DNA of 35,233 bases from Halieaceae bacterium (GTDB lineage: Bacteria; Pseudomonadota; Gammaproteobacteria; Pseudomonadales; Halieaceae), in contig CABYND010000018.1 in the NCBI GenBank assembly GCA_902520195.1, positions 1 through 35,233 on the forward strand, given 5' to 3'. Below, one piece after another: positions 25,197 through 33,378 of the stretch (position 1 is its first letter; every line of letters starts with the position of its first letter). The notes under the pieces were generated by a model, which had not been told where the DNA came from, did no database searches, and was given only the letters and a program-made list of their open reading frames with translations. The position numbers and the translations under genes are program-made.

Positions 25197-27266
25197 ATGA
25201 CAATGTTCAACACTCACCGCACTCACCACGGGGTTCGTCACAGCGCCACTCACGCTCACGCCCGCAACAACCCTGGCGAGATCACCACACCGGCAGCTTC
25301 AGCATGGGAACGGCTGGTACCCTCGTCGACCGGTGTCAGTCTTAAAGCGCATTCGCGATTCAGTGGCACCACTGCATTGCGTCTGTCGCGCTCTCGTACC
25401 GGTCTTCTTCGGTCCACTGCGCTGTTGGTGTCGGCCCTGAGCGGCTCGTGCATCGCCATAGCGCAGGACTCGTCTTCCAGCGCGGCCGCGGATGTTGGCG
25501 AAGTCGAGGAAGTTGTGGTGTCATCACGAACACCCGACCTGATCGATCAAATTGGGGTCTCGGTCAGCGTGATCGATGAGGACACGATGCGATCTCTGGC
25601 TTATCCCGACCTCGCGTCACTGCTCGACACCCAACCGGGCGTTACGGTGACCATGGATGGCGGTTACGGCAAAGCGGCGGCGGTTCGAATCCGGGGTGAG
25701 GAAGGCTACCGCACACGCATCGTGCTGGACGGCATCAATATTGCTGACCCCTCCTCCCCCCAGGTCAGTCCCCGTATCGAGCATTTGGTGAGCAGCGGCT
25801 TGACCCGGGCGGAAATCCTGCGCGGCCCCCAGGGCTTGCTCTGGGGTGCGGATGCCGGTGGCGTGATTCTCATGTCGACTACCGACGCCGCGGCGGAGTC
25901 GGGATTGGGTGGTTTTTTGGAGGCCGGCAGCGACGATTTCTATCAGGGCGCCATTAACGGCGTCTTGAGCACTGATCAGCTGACCGCGTCGGCTTCGCTC
26001 TCGCAGCTGGAGACCGACGGCTTCAACGCGCGGGAGATCGACAGTGTCGACCCCGACCGGGACGGCTACGAGAACACGACTGCCCACGGAGCGCTCTCCT
26101 GGGCGATCAGTGACGTGATGTCACTTAATTTTGCGGCAACCGATATCTCTGGCGACAACGAATATGACGGTTGCTACGACACTGCGACATTTGCGTTGAT
26201 TCACGACTGTGACGATGAGTACGAGCAACAAGCCTGGCGGGGGGCGCTGCGCTACGCCTCTGCACGACACACCGTCGAGCTCAGCTATGCCTCGAGCGAC
26301 ACGGAGCGCGCCTTTTTCTCCGCCGGCGTGCTGTCCTATGAGACCGAGGGTGAAACGAATACCACGTCTCTGACCGGCGCATGGCGGCTCACTGACAACA
26401 CCCGGCTCACTTACGGCCTCGATCAAGAGGAGCAGTCGCTCTCCGATGCCAGCACCGATTGGTCCCGAGACAACACGGGTGTTTATCTGGAAGCCCAACA
26501 GCGATTTGGACGCGGCGTGATGACCGTTGGCTGGCGTCATGACGACAACGACGACTTCGGCGAGTTCGACAGTTGGCGCGTCAGTGGGCGCTACGATCTG
26601 GACGGCATGGGCGAGGGCTGGGCACTCCGCGCCGCGATCGGCACCGGTTTTCGCGCGCCGAGTCTTTACGAGATCGCTTACAATAACGGCCCCTTTGCCT
26701 ATCCACCTGCGAGCAGCGCGCCGCTCCTGGAGGAAGAATCCGAGGGCTGGGAAGTCGCAGTCTTAGGTACGCTGGGTAAGCTTGAGATCGAACTGATCTG
26801 GTTTGATCAGGAAATTGACAATGAGATCATCTTCGACCTTGCGGGTTACAGTGGCTATCTACAAACCACAGGGACCAGTTCGTCCGAAGGCCTAGAAATC
26901 ATTGCCACCCTGCCTCTGTCAGAGCGCTGGCACATCGAGGGCAATTTCACCTCGCTCGACGCCAAGCAGCAAAACGGAAATGATCGGGCCTATCGACCCG
27001 ATCAGACTGGGCAGGTGAGTGTGGTGTGGACCCGCAGTACTTTGCGCGCCAGAGTCACCGGCCGCTACACCGGGGACGCTACCGACCCCTTCATGACTTC
27101 AATTGACGACACTTTCACGCTCGACCTGAGCGCTCAATTGGATCTTTCAGAGCGTTGGGCGCTGGAAGCCAGAGTTCTTAACGTCACAGATCACGATGAC
27201 CAGCAGCTCCCGGGCTATTATGTGCCCGGCATGACCGCCTACGCCGGCGTGCGCATGAAGCTCTAG
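25197..27266 (+). CDS. btuB: TonB-dependent vitamin B12 receptor, BtuB-like
   Basis: Outer-membrane beta-barrel receptor for cobalamin, energised by TonB. From the ATG at 25197 (ribosome binding site GAGGGAAGGG) it has 689 residues, longer than E. coli BtuB (614 with signal). A TonB-box-like EEVVVSS is near 104-110, then the plug domain (VSVSVIDEDTM, LLDTQPGVTV, RIRGEEGYRTRIVLDGINI, EILRGPQGLLWGADAGGVI) and a barrel with GTGFRAPSLYEIAY. It closes at the C-terminus with AYAGVRMKL, ending in Leu rather than the usual aromatic residue. The hydrophobic signal segment (STALLVSALSGSCIAIA) comes only at about 73-89, so the n-region is unusually long and His-rich. The riboswitch directly upstream supports B12 as ligand. 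Confidence 0.92.
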   Translation: MTMFNTHRTHHGVRHSATHAHARNNPGEITTPAASAWERLVPSSTGVSLKAHSRFSGTTALRLSRSRTGLLRSTALLVSALSGSCIAIAQDSSSSAAADVGEVEEVVVSSRTPDLIDQIGVSVSVIDEDTMRSLAYPDLASLLDTQPGVTVTMDGGYGKAAAVRIRGEEGYRTRIVLDGINIADPSSPQVSPRIEHLVSSGLTRAEILRGPQGLLWGADAGGVILMSTTDAAAESGLGGFLEAGSDDFYQGAINGVLSTDQLTASASLSQLETDGFNAREIDSVDPDRDGYENTTAHGALSWAISDVMSLNFAATDISGDNEYDGCYDTATFALIHDCDDEYEQQAWRGALRYASARHTVELSYASSDTERAFFSAGVLSYETEGETNTTSLTGAWRLTDNTRLTYGLDQEEQSLSDASTDWSRDNTGVYLEAQQRFGRGVMTVGWRHDDNDDFGEFDSWRVSGRYDLDGMGEGWALRAAIGTGFRAPSLYEIAYNNGPFAYPPASSAPLLEEESEGWEVAVLGTLGKLEIELIWFDQEIDNEIIFDLAGYSGYLQTTGTSSSEGLEIIATLPLSERWHIEGNFTSLDAKQQNGNDRAYRPDQTGQVSVVWTRSTLRARVTGRYTGDATDPFMTSIDDTFTLDLSAQLDLSERWALEARVLNVTDHDDQQLPGYYVPGMTAYAGVRMKL

Positions 27267-27275
27267 GAGCCTGCC

Positions 27276-27875
27276 ATGGACCGCAACACCAAACACAACA
27301 AGGCCATGGCCAAGCAGAAGGCGGCTGTAGATAAGGGCATCGCCAAGGCTGATATCGAGCGCGGCGTATCCATTTTGCTCACCGGTGATGGCAAGGGCAA
27401 AACCAGCTCGGCCTTCGGCATGGTGATGCGGGCGCTGGGCTACGGCCAAAAGGTGGGCGTGGTGCAATTTATCAAAGGCGCGCAGGCCTCCGGCGAGGAA
27501 AACTATGTCAGAGATCACCTGCCAGGCGTCGCACTTCACCAAATGGGCACCGGGTTTACCTGGGACACACAGGACCGGGAGAGCGATATCGCCGCTGCCA
27601 AGCGGACCTGGGAACATGCCGTGGAAATGTTAAGCGACGTCAGCTACCACCTGGTCGTGCTCGACGAGCTCACCTACATGCTGGCCTTTGACTATCTTCC
27701 GGAGAGTGAGGTGATCAATGCGCTCACGGGTCGACCCGAATCCCAAAGCGTGGTGGTCACTGGTCGCGGCGGGGGTCAAGCCTTACGCGAAGCCATGGAC
27801 ACCGTGTCTGAGGTGAAGGAAATCAAGCACGCCTATCGCGCCGGTATTCGCGCCCGACAGGGCGTGGACTACTGA
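27276..27875 (+). CDS. cobO: Cob(I)yrinic acid a,c-diamide adenosyltransferase (CobO/BtuR)
   Basis: Corrinoid adenosyltransferase of the CobA/CobO/BtuR family, which moves the adenosyl group of ATP to Co(I) corrinoids to form the cofactor's Co-C bond. The 199 residues fit the family (about 196-200). The P-loop is GDGKGKT at 37-43, followed by SSAFGMVMRALGYG and VGVVQFIKG; later blocks are LVVLDELTYML (the Walker-B-like segment) and VVVTGRGGGQALREAMDTVSEV. It starts ten bases after btuB with GGAG upstream of the ATG, so it shares the riboswitch-controlled transcript. It is followed within 2 bp by the membrane protein gene. No other corrin synthesis gene is in view, so this is salvage of imported corrinoid. 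Confidence 0.94.
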   Translation: MDRNTKHNKAMAKQKAAVDKGIAKADIERGVSILLTGDGKGKTSSAFGMVMRALGYGQKVGVVQFIKGAQASGEENYVRDHLPGVALHQMGTGFTWDTQDRESDIAAAKRTWEHAVEMLSDVSYHLVVLDELTYMLAFDYLPESEVINALTGRPESQSVVVTGRGGGQALREAMDTVSEVKEIKHAYRAGIRARQGVDY

Positions 27876-27877
27876 CA

Positions 27878-28507
27878 ATGGGTGCGCACCTGGCGATCCG
27901 CCCCGCCGCCTTCATCCGCTACAAGTTTCTCAACTCGCTTTTTCTCGGACTCTCCGTTGGCGCGGTGTTTGTGCTTTACACACCCCTATCACCCGCGGTG
28001 TTCTCGGCAGGCGGCATCGGACTCGCCTTGGGCACACTGATCGTCGCCACCCAGTACCGACGCATTCTGGCGCCTGACTGGTTCTTTCGACTGTCGCTCG
28101 GGGTAGAGCTGGTCACGCTGAGTGGCGTGGTAGCGGTGCTCCTCTTCCCCCTGGAGCTCGCCCTCGCGCTGTTTATCTACATTGGCTATCAGATGACCTT
28201 CTCGCTGGGGAATTACCTAGTGCGCTGCGAAACCCTGCTAATGGTCTCGGTGGAACAGCTGCGCAAACTCGATGTGGCCAAACAGGCAGGCTATCTACTT
28301 GGCATGGGGGGGGCGTGGGCGGTGTATGCGGGTCTCGAGCACTTTGCGGCGATCGACGAGCGCGTCGAGCAGGTGGTGTCCCTGCACTGGGTGCTGGTGG
28401 TTATCGAAGTCGCGGTGGTGGTCGCCCTTTGGCGGGCCTTCAATCGGGATCAGCTAGTACTCAGCGCCCCGTTAATACGCGATGAGCAAGACGCCGCCCT
28501 CGACTAA
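27878..28507 (+). CDS. Uncharacterised six-helix inner-membrane protein in the B12 operon
   Basis: Not recognised. The 209-residue protein has about six hydrophobic segments (near 17-35, 38-57, 71-90, 91-110, 131-150 and 165-185). The N-terminal tail is short and positively charged (RPAAFIRYK) and the C-terminus polar and acidic. A single cysteine, Cys117, lies in NYLVRCETLLMV, just after the fourth helix. Its ATG comes 2 bp after the cobO stop, so it is almost certainly translated from the riboswitch-controlled transcript. A B12-related membrane role (corrinoid movement across the inner membrane, or anchoring of the adenosyltransferase) is inference. BtuM, another small six-helix B12 protein with a functional cysteine, is a possible analogue, but I see no clear sequence match. 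It overlaps the convergent aldolase gene by 4 bp. Confidence 0.8.
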   Translation: MGAHLAIRPAAFIRYKFLNSLFLGLSVGAVFVLYTPLSPAVFSAGGIGLALGTLIVATQYRRILAPDWFFRLSLGVELVTLSGVVAVLLFPLELALALFIYIGYQMTFSLGNYLVRCETLLMVSVEQLRKLDVAKQAGYLLGMGGAWAVYAGLEHFAAIDERVEQVVSLHWVLVVIEVAVVVALWRAFNRDQLVLSAPLIRDEQDAALD

Positions 28508-29292
28508 TCCAGCAAATCTGGCTGCTCGCTCAAAATGACATCGAACAGTGGCTGGGCGCTGAACCAACCCGCCAACGTGCTGCCTACCTGTCCCGCCGTA
28601 TGGAGCGCCATATCGTGAGGAATCGGCTGGGTGGTGCCCGCCGCTTCGGCCATCAGCTGCGCCTGACAGCTGCGCTCACAGGTCACGTACCACCACAGTG
28701 CCTCGTCGACTGATTCACCCACCGTCAGGTGGCCATGATTCTTCAACACAATCGCTTTTTTATCGCCGAGTGCCTTAGCGAGGCGCGCTCCTTCGCTCAT
28801 CGATACCACCACACCGGTGTAATCATCCAACAAAGCGAGGTCGTCATAAAACGCGCAGGCGTCCTGTGTGATCGGGTCGAGCAAGCGGCCCAGTGAGGAC
28901 CAGGTCTTGCCGTAAATCGAGTGGGCGTGGGCTGCGGCGGTAACTTCCGGCCGGGCTTGATGAATGTGGCTGTGAATCGTGAACGCCGCACCATTCAGCA
29001 ACCCCTCGCCTTCAACGATATCGCCCTCATGGCTGACCCTGATCAAGTCCGAGACCCGCATGAGCTTGAACGAGCGACCCATGGGGTTGACCCAGAAGGT
29101 GTCGGTATCGATAGGGTCACGGACCGTGATGTGACCAGCGACGCCCTCGTCAAAACCAAACTTGCCGAAGATTCTCAGTGCCGCGGCAAGGCGCTGCTTA
29201 CGCTGTAACTGCTCAGCGGCTGGGTCCAGACCCGCCTCGGGCAAGGTCGCCAAATCCGCATTCATCACCAGTTGGTTCACTTGCTCGTTCAT
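28504..29292 (-). CDS. Class II aldolase/adducin-family protein
   Basis: Zinc-dependent class II aldolase-like protein, 262 residues. Family landmarks are FDEGVAGHITVRDP (start of the domain), FWVNPMGRSFKLM, the paired histidine segments FTIHSHIHQARPEV and AAAHAHSIYGKTWS that supply zinc ligands, and KNHGHLTVG with the third histidine. Fuculose- and ribulose-phosphate aldolases share the fold, but the extended N-terminal region and the FxEGVAGHIT pattern are typical of the adducin-like oxidative subgroup whose substrates are mostly unknown. The start at 29292 sits in an ATGA overlap with the HxlR gene upstream and has AGGAGCG eight bases before it. The pair probably forms one operon with its own regulator. 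Confidence 0.88.
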   Translation of the reverse strand: MNEQVNQLVMNADLATLPEAGLDPAAEQLQRKQRLAAALRIFGKFGFDEGVAGHITVRDPIDTDTFWVNPMGRSFKLMRVSDLIRVSHEGDIVEGEGLLNGAAFTIHSHIHQARPEVTAAAHAHSIYGKTWSSLGRLLDPITQDACAFYDDLALLDDYTGVVVSMSEGARLAKALGDKKAIVLKNHGHLTVGESVDEALWWYVTCERSCQAQLMAEAAGTTQPIPHDMALHTAGQVGSTLAGWFSAQPLFDVILSEQPDLLD

Positions 29293-29846
29293 GCCTGTTC
29301 GCTCCTGTTCTCGCGCCAATACTGCGCCGCCTCGCGCGCCAACTCACCCTCTGACGGAAGCGGCTCGCCTTGAGCATTCAAGTGCGCCACATACGCACTC
29401 AGTACCTCACCCGCCTGCGCCGAGACTTCCTCGGGGCGCAGCGGCTCACCACATTCACTACAGGACAGCACCGCCCGTGTTTGCTTGCCACACAAACTGT
29501 GGCGATAGCGCTGGGGTGGGCCGTTACCGTCGTCCATCCAGTCATCACCCCACTGGCTCAGCGTCATGAGCACGGGGTAAAGCGCCAGACCTTTGCGGGT
29601 CAATCGATACTCGTAGCGCATGGGTCGCTCCATATAGGCCACCCTGGTCAACACACCTTCGTCGACCAATTTGCCAAGGCGTTCAGAGAGCCGATGCCGC
29701 GTGACGCCCAGACTGCGCTGAAATTCGTCAAATCGCCGATTGCCGCGAAAGGCGTCGCGAATGATCAGCAGCGTCCAGCGCTCGCCCAGCACCGAGAGTG
29801 CGCGGGCCACCGAACAGACCTGTTGATCAATATCGTCCCATTTCAT
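29289..29846 (-). CDS. HxlR-family winged-helix transcriptional regulator
   Basis: DNA-binding regulator, 185 residues from the ATG at 29846. The HxlR domain occupies the first 110 residues: CSVARALSVLGERWTLLIIR, RRFDEFQRSLGVTRHRLSER (recognition region), LVDEGVLTRVAY and YRLTRKGLALYPVLMTLSQW. A tail of about 75 residues contains a Cys-x2-Cys (LSCSECGEPL), with another cysteine upstream in HSLCGKQ, possibly a small metal site or redox sensor. Cys7 near the N-terminus is the position that senses quinones or aldehydes in some HxlR proteins. It overlaps the aldolase gene by 4 bp and probably controls it; the inducer is not known. Confidence 0.9.
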   Translation of the reverse strand: MKWDDIDQQVCSVARALSVLGERWTLLIIRDAFRGNRRFDEFQRSLGVTRHRLSERLGKLVDEGVLTRVAYMERPMRYEYRLTRKGLALYPVLMTLSQWGDDWMDDGNGPPQRYRHSLCGKQTRAVLSCSECGEPLRPEEVSAQAGEVLSAYVAHLNAQGEPLPSEGELAREAAQYWRENRSEQA

Positions 29847-29882
29847 GCCTGAAAGAGTGCGCGTGACGGACGCCAAACGCAA

Positions 29883-29906
29883 GCGCGGGCAACGAAGTGC
29901 CCGCGC
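29883..29906 (-). terminator. Hairpin between hxlR and aceA, likely aceA terminator
   Basis: A perfect 9-bp GC-rich inverted repeat (GCGCGGGCA and TGCCCGCGC, six-base loop) lies 26 bp past the aceA stop on the minus strand. Read on that strand it is followed by the moderately T-rich TTGCGTTTGG, so intrinsic termination is plausible but the T tract is imperfect. It could also shield the hxlR gene from read-through. Confidence 0.55.
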
Positions 29907-29932
29907 CGATTCACCATTTCCCCAGGTGTGAT

Positions 29933-31528
29933 TCAGCCAAACTGATTCATGGTGTTGTCTTCACCGGCGGCCTTCAGCGCCGCATCGCCGGAGAAGTACT
30001 CCTTGTGGTCATCGCCCATGTCGGAGCCTGCCATGTTCTGGTGCTTCACGCAGGCGATGCCCTGCCGGATTTCCTTGCGCTGCACACCCGCGACGTAACC
30101 CAGCATGCCCGCCTCACCGAAGTACTCCTTGGCCAGGTTGTCGGTGGACAGCGCCGCCGTGTGGTAGGTCGGCAGCGTGATCAGGTGATGGAAAATACCC
30201 GCCTCTCGTGACGCGTCGCGCTGGAAAGACTGGATACGGGCATCGGCCTCGAGCGCCAGCTCAGTCTCGTCGTAGCTGGCATCCATAAGCGCGTCGCGGT
30301 CATACTCCGAGACGTCCTGCCCCGCCTCGGACCAGGCGTCGAACACCTGCTGGCGGAAGCTGAGGGTCCAGTTGAATGATGGACTGTTGTTGTAAACCAG
30401 CTTGGCATCGGGCACGACTTCGCGAATACGGTTCACCATCGCCGCGATCTGGCCGACGTGGGGCTTCTCGGTCTCGATCCACAGGAGATCCGCACCGTTC
30501 TGCAACGAGGTAATGCAGTCGAGCACCACACGATCCTCGCCCGAGCCCTTGCGGAACTGGAACAACCCTGAAGCCAGTCGCGCCGGCTTCAAGAGTTTGC
30601 CGTTTGCCTTGACCACGACATCGCCATTGGCAATGTCATCGGCGCTGTCGATGTACTCGCCATCGAGAAAACCGTTGTAGAGGTCGCCGAGGTCACCGGG
30701 TTCCTGCGTGACCGCAATCTGCTTGGTCAGACCTGCACCGAGTGAATCGGTGCGCGCAACGATGATGCCGTCTTCCACGCCCAGCTCAAGAAAGGCGTAA
30801 CGAATCGAACGGATTTTGGCGATAAAATCGGCGTGGGGCACCGTGACCTTGCCGTCCTGGTGTCCGCACTGCTTCTCGTCGGAGACCTGATTCTCGATCT
30901 GGATGGCGCAGGCGCCCGCCTCGATCATGCGTCGAGCGAGCAGATAGGTGGCCTCTTCGTTGCCGAATCCGGCATCGATGTCAGCGATGATTGGCACCAC
31001 GTGGGTCTGGAACTCATCGATCTGCTTGGTGATGCTTTGCAGTTCGACTTCGTTACCGCTCTCGCGCGCCTTGTCGAGGGCGCGGAACAAGCCGCCAAGC
31101 TCACGGGCATCGGCCTGCCGTAGGAAGGTATAGAGTTCTTCGATCAACCCCGGCACCGAGGTTTTCTCGTGCAAGGACTGGTCGGGCAGCGGGCCAAAAT
31201 CGGAGCGCAGTGCGGCGATCATCCAGCCTGAGAGGTACAGGTAACGCTTGTCGGTATTACCGAAGTGCTTTTTGATCGAGATCAACTTCTGCTGCCCAAT
31301 GAAGCCGTGCCAGCATCCCAGAGATTGGGTGTAGTGGCCCGGGTCACTGTCGTAATCCGCCATGTCTTTGCGCATGACCGCCGCGGTATACCGAGCAATA
31401 TCGAGTCCGGTCTTAAAGCGATTCTGTAACCGCATTCGGGCAGCGTATTCCGGGCTGATATCGGACCAGTTGCTGGATTGTCCGCAACTGGCTTCCATCT
31501 CCTTGATGGTCTCAGCATATTTCGACAT
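29933..31528 (-). CDS. aceA: Isocitrate lyase
   Basis: Glyoxylate-shunt enzyme cleaving isocitrate to succinate and glyoxylate, needed for growth on acetate and fatty acids. From the ATG at 31528, preceded by AGGAGAG, the protein has 531 residues, the same as the Pseudomonas-type enzyme and about 100 longer than E. coli AceA. The catalytic loop reads KQCGHQDGK (219-227, Cys221), in the variant form of this long subgroup instead of KKCGHLGGK. Other blocks are IIADIDAGFGN, IQIENQVSDEKQCGH and NNSPSFNWTLSF. No malate synthase gene is in the window. The AT-rich 245 bp up to purE should hold its promoter. Confidence 0.96.
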   Translation of the reverse strand: MSKYAETIKEMEASCGQSSNWSDISPEYAARMRLQNRFKTGLDIARYTAAVMRKDMADYDSDPGHYTQSLGCWHGFIGQQKLISIKKHFGNTDKRYLYLSGWMIAALRSDFGPLPDQSLHEKTSVPGLIEELYTFLRQADARELGGLFRALDKARESGNEVELQSITKQIDEFQTHVVPIIADIDAGFGNEEATYLLARRMIEAGACAIQIENQVSDEKQCGHQDGKVTVPHADFIAKIRSIRYAFLELGVEDGIIVARTDSLGAGLTKQIAVTQEPGDLGDLYNGFLDGEYIDSADDIANGDVVVKANGKLLKPARLASGLFQFRKGSGEDRVVLDCITSLQNGADLLWIETEKPHVGQIAAMVNRIREVVPDAKLVYNNSPSFNWTLSFRQQVFDAWSEAGQDVSEYDRDALMDASYDETELALEADARIQSFQRDASREAGIFHHLITLPTYHTAALSTDNLAKEYFGEAGMLGYVAGVQRKEIRQGIACVKHQNMAGSDMGDDHKEYFSGDAALKAAGEDNTMNQFG

Positions 31529-31599
31529 GGTATCTCTCCTGTTCACGTGCACTGCCAAGGCAGCATCTTTAACTGGCCGGCAGTCTAGGTCTCAGCTCA

Positions 31600-31618
31600 C
31601 TATTTTCAAACCAAATAG
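31600..31618. promoter_or_regulatory. Inverted repeat in the aceA upstream region
   Basis: CTATTTTCAAACCAAATAG is a 6-bp inverted repeat (CTATTT and AAATAG) around a seven-base centre. It lies about 72 bp upstream of the aceA ATG inside the most AT-rich part of the aceA-purE gap. The position suits an operator for a carbon-responsive repressor of the glyoxylate shunt. The regulator is not identifiable from sequence. Confidence 0.35.
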
Positions 31619-31773
31619 ACCTCATATTTACCATTCACAACCTAAATACGATGTCTTACTTTGAATTGTCCGGCCGGGACAGGCTTCCCTTTAAAGTCGT
31701 CGCATTTGCCCCTAGACTCCGCCCCTTGCCCGCGCCACTGCGCTACCGGTTCCGCCGGTCAGGAGAGAACAGC

Positions 31774-32256
31774 ATGAGCGAACCGCTGGTCAGCATCATC
31801 ATGGGGTCCCAATCTGATTGGGAAACCATGCAGGCTGCCACCACCGTGCTCACCGAGCTGGGTGTGCCCTTTGAGACACGGGTTGTGTCAGCACACCGCA
31901 CACCCGCGCGGCTGGTCGAATTTGCTGAAGGTGCGGCGTCCCGCGGCCTGAAGGTCGTCATCGCGGGCGCGGGTGGTGCCGCGCATTTGGCCGGCATGGC
32001 GGCGTCGATGACCCACCTGCCTGTTATTGCTGTGCCGGTTGCCAGCAACCAGCTGAAGGGCATGGACAGCCTGCTTTCGATGGTGCAAATGCCAAAAGGC
32101 GTAGCCGTCGCCTGCCAGGCAATTGGTGAGGCCGGCGCGTTTAATGCCGGCCTGATGGCCGCACAGATTCTGGCCACCTCGGATCCTGCGCTGTCAGAAG
32201 CGATCCAGAACTGGAGAGCGCAGCAAACCGACAACGTTCCTCACGCCGTCGACTGA
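31774..32256 (+). CDS. purE: 5-(carboxyamino)imidazole ribonucleotide mutase PurE
   Basis: Purine biosynthesis mutase converting N5-CAIR to CAIR, 160 residues. Motifs: [12 protein letters not shown] at the N-terminus, [15 protein letters not shown] (the SAHRTP substrate loop), [16 protein letters not shown], and [23 protein letters not shown]. The start was set at 31774, with AGGAGAG just upstream. The longer frame from 31651 adds a leader of unrelated Arg/Pro-rich sequence. The stop overlaps the purK ATG by one base (TGATG), so PurE and PurK should be made in step, as fits their consecutive reactions. Confidence 0.96.
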   Translation: MSEPLVSIIMGSQSDWETMQAATTVLTELGVPFETRVVSAHRTPARLVEFAEGAASRGLKVVIAGAGGAAHLAGMAASMTHLPVIAVPVASNQLKGMDSLLSMVQMPKGVAVACQAIGEAGAFNAGLMAAQILATSDPALSEAIQNWRAQQTDNVPHAVD

Positions 32257-33371
32257 TGCAAATTGCCATCGCCGGATGCGGCCAATTGGCAAGAATGCTG
32301 GCTCTGGCGGGCTGGGAAATGGGCCACCACTTCTCCTTTATTGCCGACCCGGGCGAAGGCACGGACTGCGTCGCCGGTCTGGGCCCCGTGGTTGCCCGTG
32401 ATGACTATCCCGAGGCGGCAGCGCTCTTTGAGGCGCTGGGACGCCCCGACGTCGTCACTGTCGAGAAAGAACATGTGAGCGTGACCCTGCTCCAGGGACT
32501 GGCCGAACACTGTCTGGTCGCGCCCTCCCCCGAGGCGATTCGCATCTGCCAACATCGCGGAAGAGAAAAAACGGCGTTGCAAAACCTCGGCATCAGCACA
32601 GCGCCTTTCCGGTTAGTCGAAGATGGTCCGTCATTAATCGCCGCGGTAGAGACACTGGGCTATCCCGCGTTCGTGAAATCCTGTGAGCAGGGCTATGACG
32701 GCCAGAACCAGTGGTTACTGCACGACCCCGAGTCGTTGGAACCACTAGCGGCACAAATGGACTCGCTGCCACCGCTGGTCGTTGAGGGCGCCGTTCACTT
32801 TGACCGCGAACTGTCGATGATTGCTGCGCGCTCGGTGAGCGGCGAGACCGCGCTCTACCCGCTGGCAGAGAACCGTCACCGCGAAGGGATTCTGCTCACC
32901 TCGGAAGTGCCGGCAGACAATATCAGCGAGGAAACACAGGCGCAGGCCAACCACATTGCGCGGACACTCCTCGAGCAGTGGTCCTACATAGGCGTGCTCT
33001 CTATTGAGCTCTTTGATGAAGGCGGCGCGCTGCGCGCGAACGAACTGGCACCCCGGGTTCACAACAGTGGCCACTGGTCGCAAGACGCGGGCGTCACCTC
33101 CCAGTTCAGCAACCACATTCGTGCGATTACTGATACGCGACCGGGCAATACCCGACCCGCACTCTACGCCGGCATGGTGAATTTATTGGGGCGAGAGCCT
33201 GATGCGGCACTCACACAGGCGGAAGATGTGAATCTCCATTGGTATACCAAATCAGTCCGCAGCAGGCGTAAAGTCGGGCACATCAATGTGCAGGCAAAGG
33301 ATCGTGCTCGGCTGCAACAGCGCCTCGCTGAATTGGAAGCGGCCTTGTACCCCGAAGGGGAGCCGCTATAG
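32256..33371 (+). CDS. purK: N5-carboxyaminoimidazole ribonucleotide synthase PurK
   Basis: ATP-grasp enzyme that carboxylates AIR with bicarbonate to give N5-CAIR, the PurE substrate. The 371-residue protein has the N-terminal nucleotide-like start IAIAGCGQLARMLALAGW, the ATP-grasp core (GYPAFVKSCEQGYDGQNQW, LVVEGAVHFDRELSMIAARS) and the active-site region ANELAPRVHNSGHWSQDAG near the C-terminus. The glycine-rich GxGQL motif reads GCGQLAR here. It is translationally coupled to purE and convergent with der, whose stop codon is only 7 bp away, leaving no room for a separate terminator. Confidence 0.96.
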   Translation: MQIAIAGCGQLARMLALAGWEMGHHFSFIADPGEGTDCVAGLGPVVARDDYPEAAALFEALGRPDVVTVEKEHVSVTLLQGLAEHCLVAPSPEAIRICQHRGREKTALQNLGISTAPFRLVEDGPSLIAAVETLGYPAFVKSCEQGYDGQNQWLLHDPESLEPLAAQMDSLPPLVVEGAVHFDRELSMIAARSVSGETALYPLAENRHREGILLTSEVPADNISEETQAQANHIARTLLEQWSYIGVLSIELFDEGGALRANELAPRVHNSGHWSQDAGVTSQFSNHIRAITDTRPGNTRPALYAGMVNLLGREPDAALTQAEDVNLHWYTKSVRSRRKVGHINVQAKDRARLQQRLAELEAALYPEGEPL

Positions 33372-33378
33372 CGCACCG

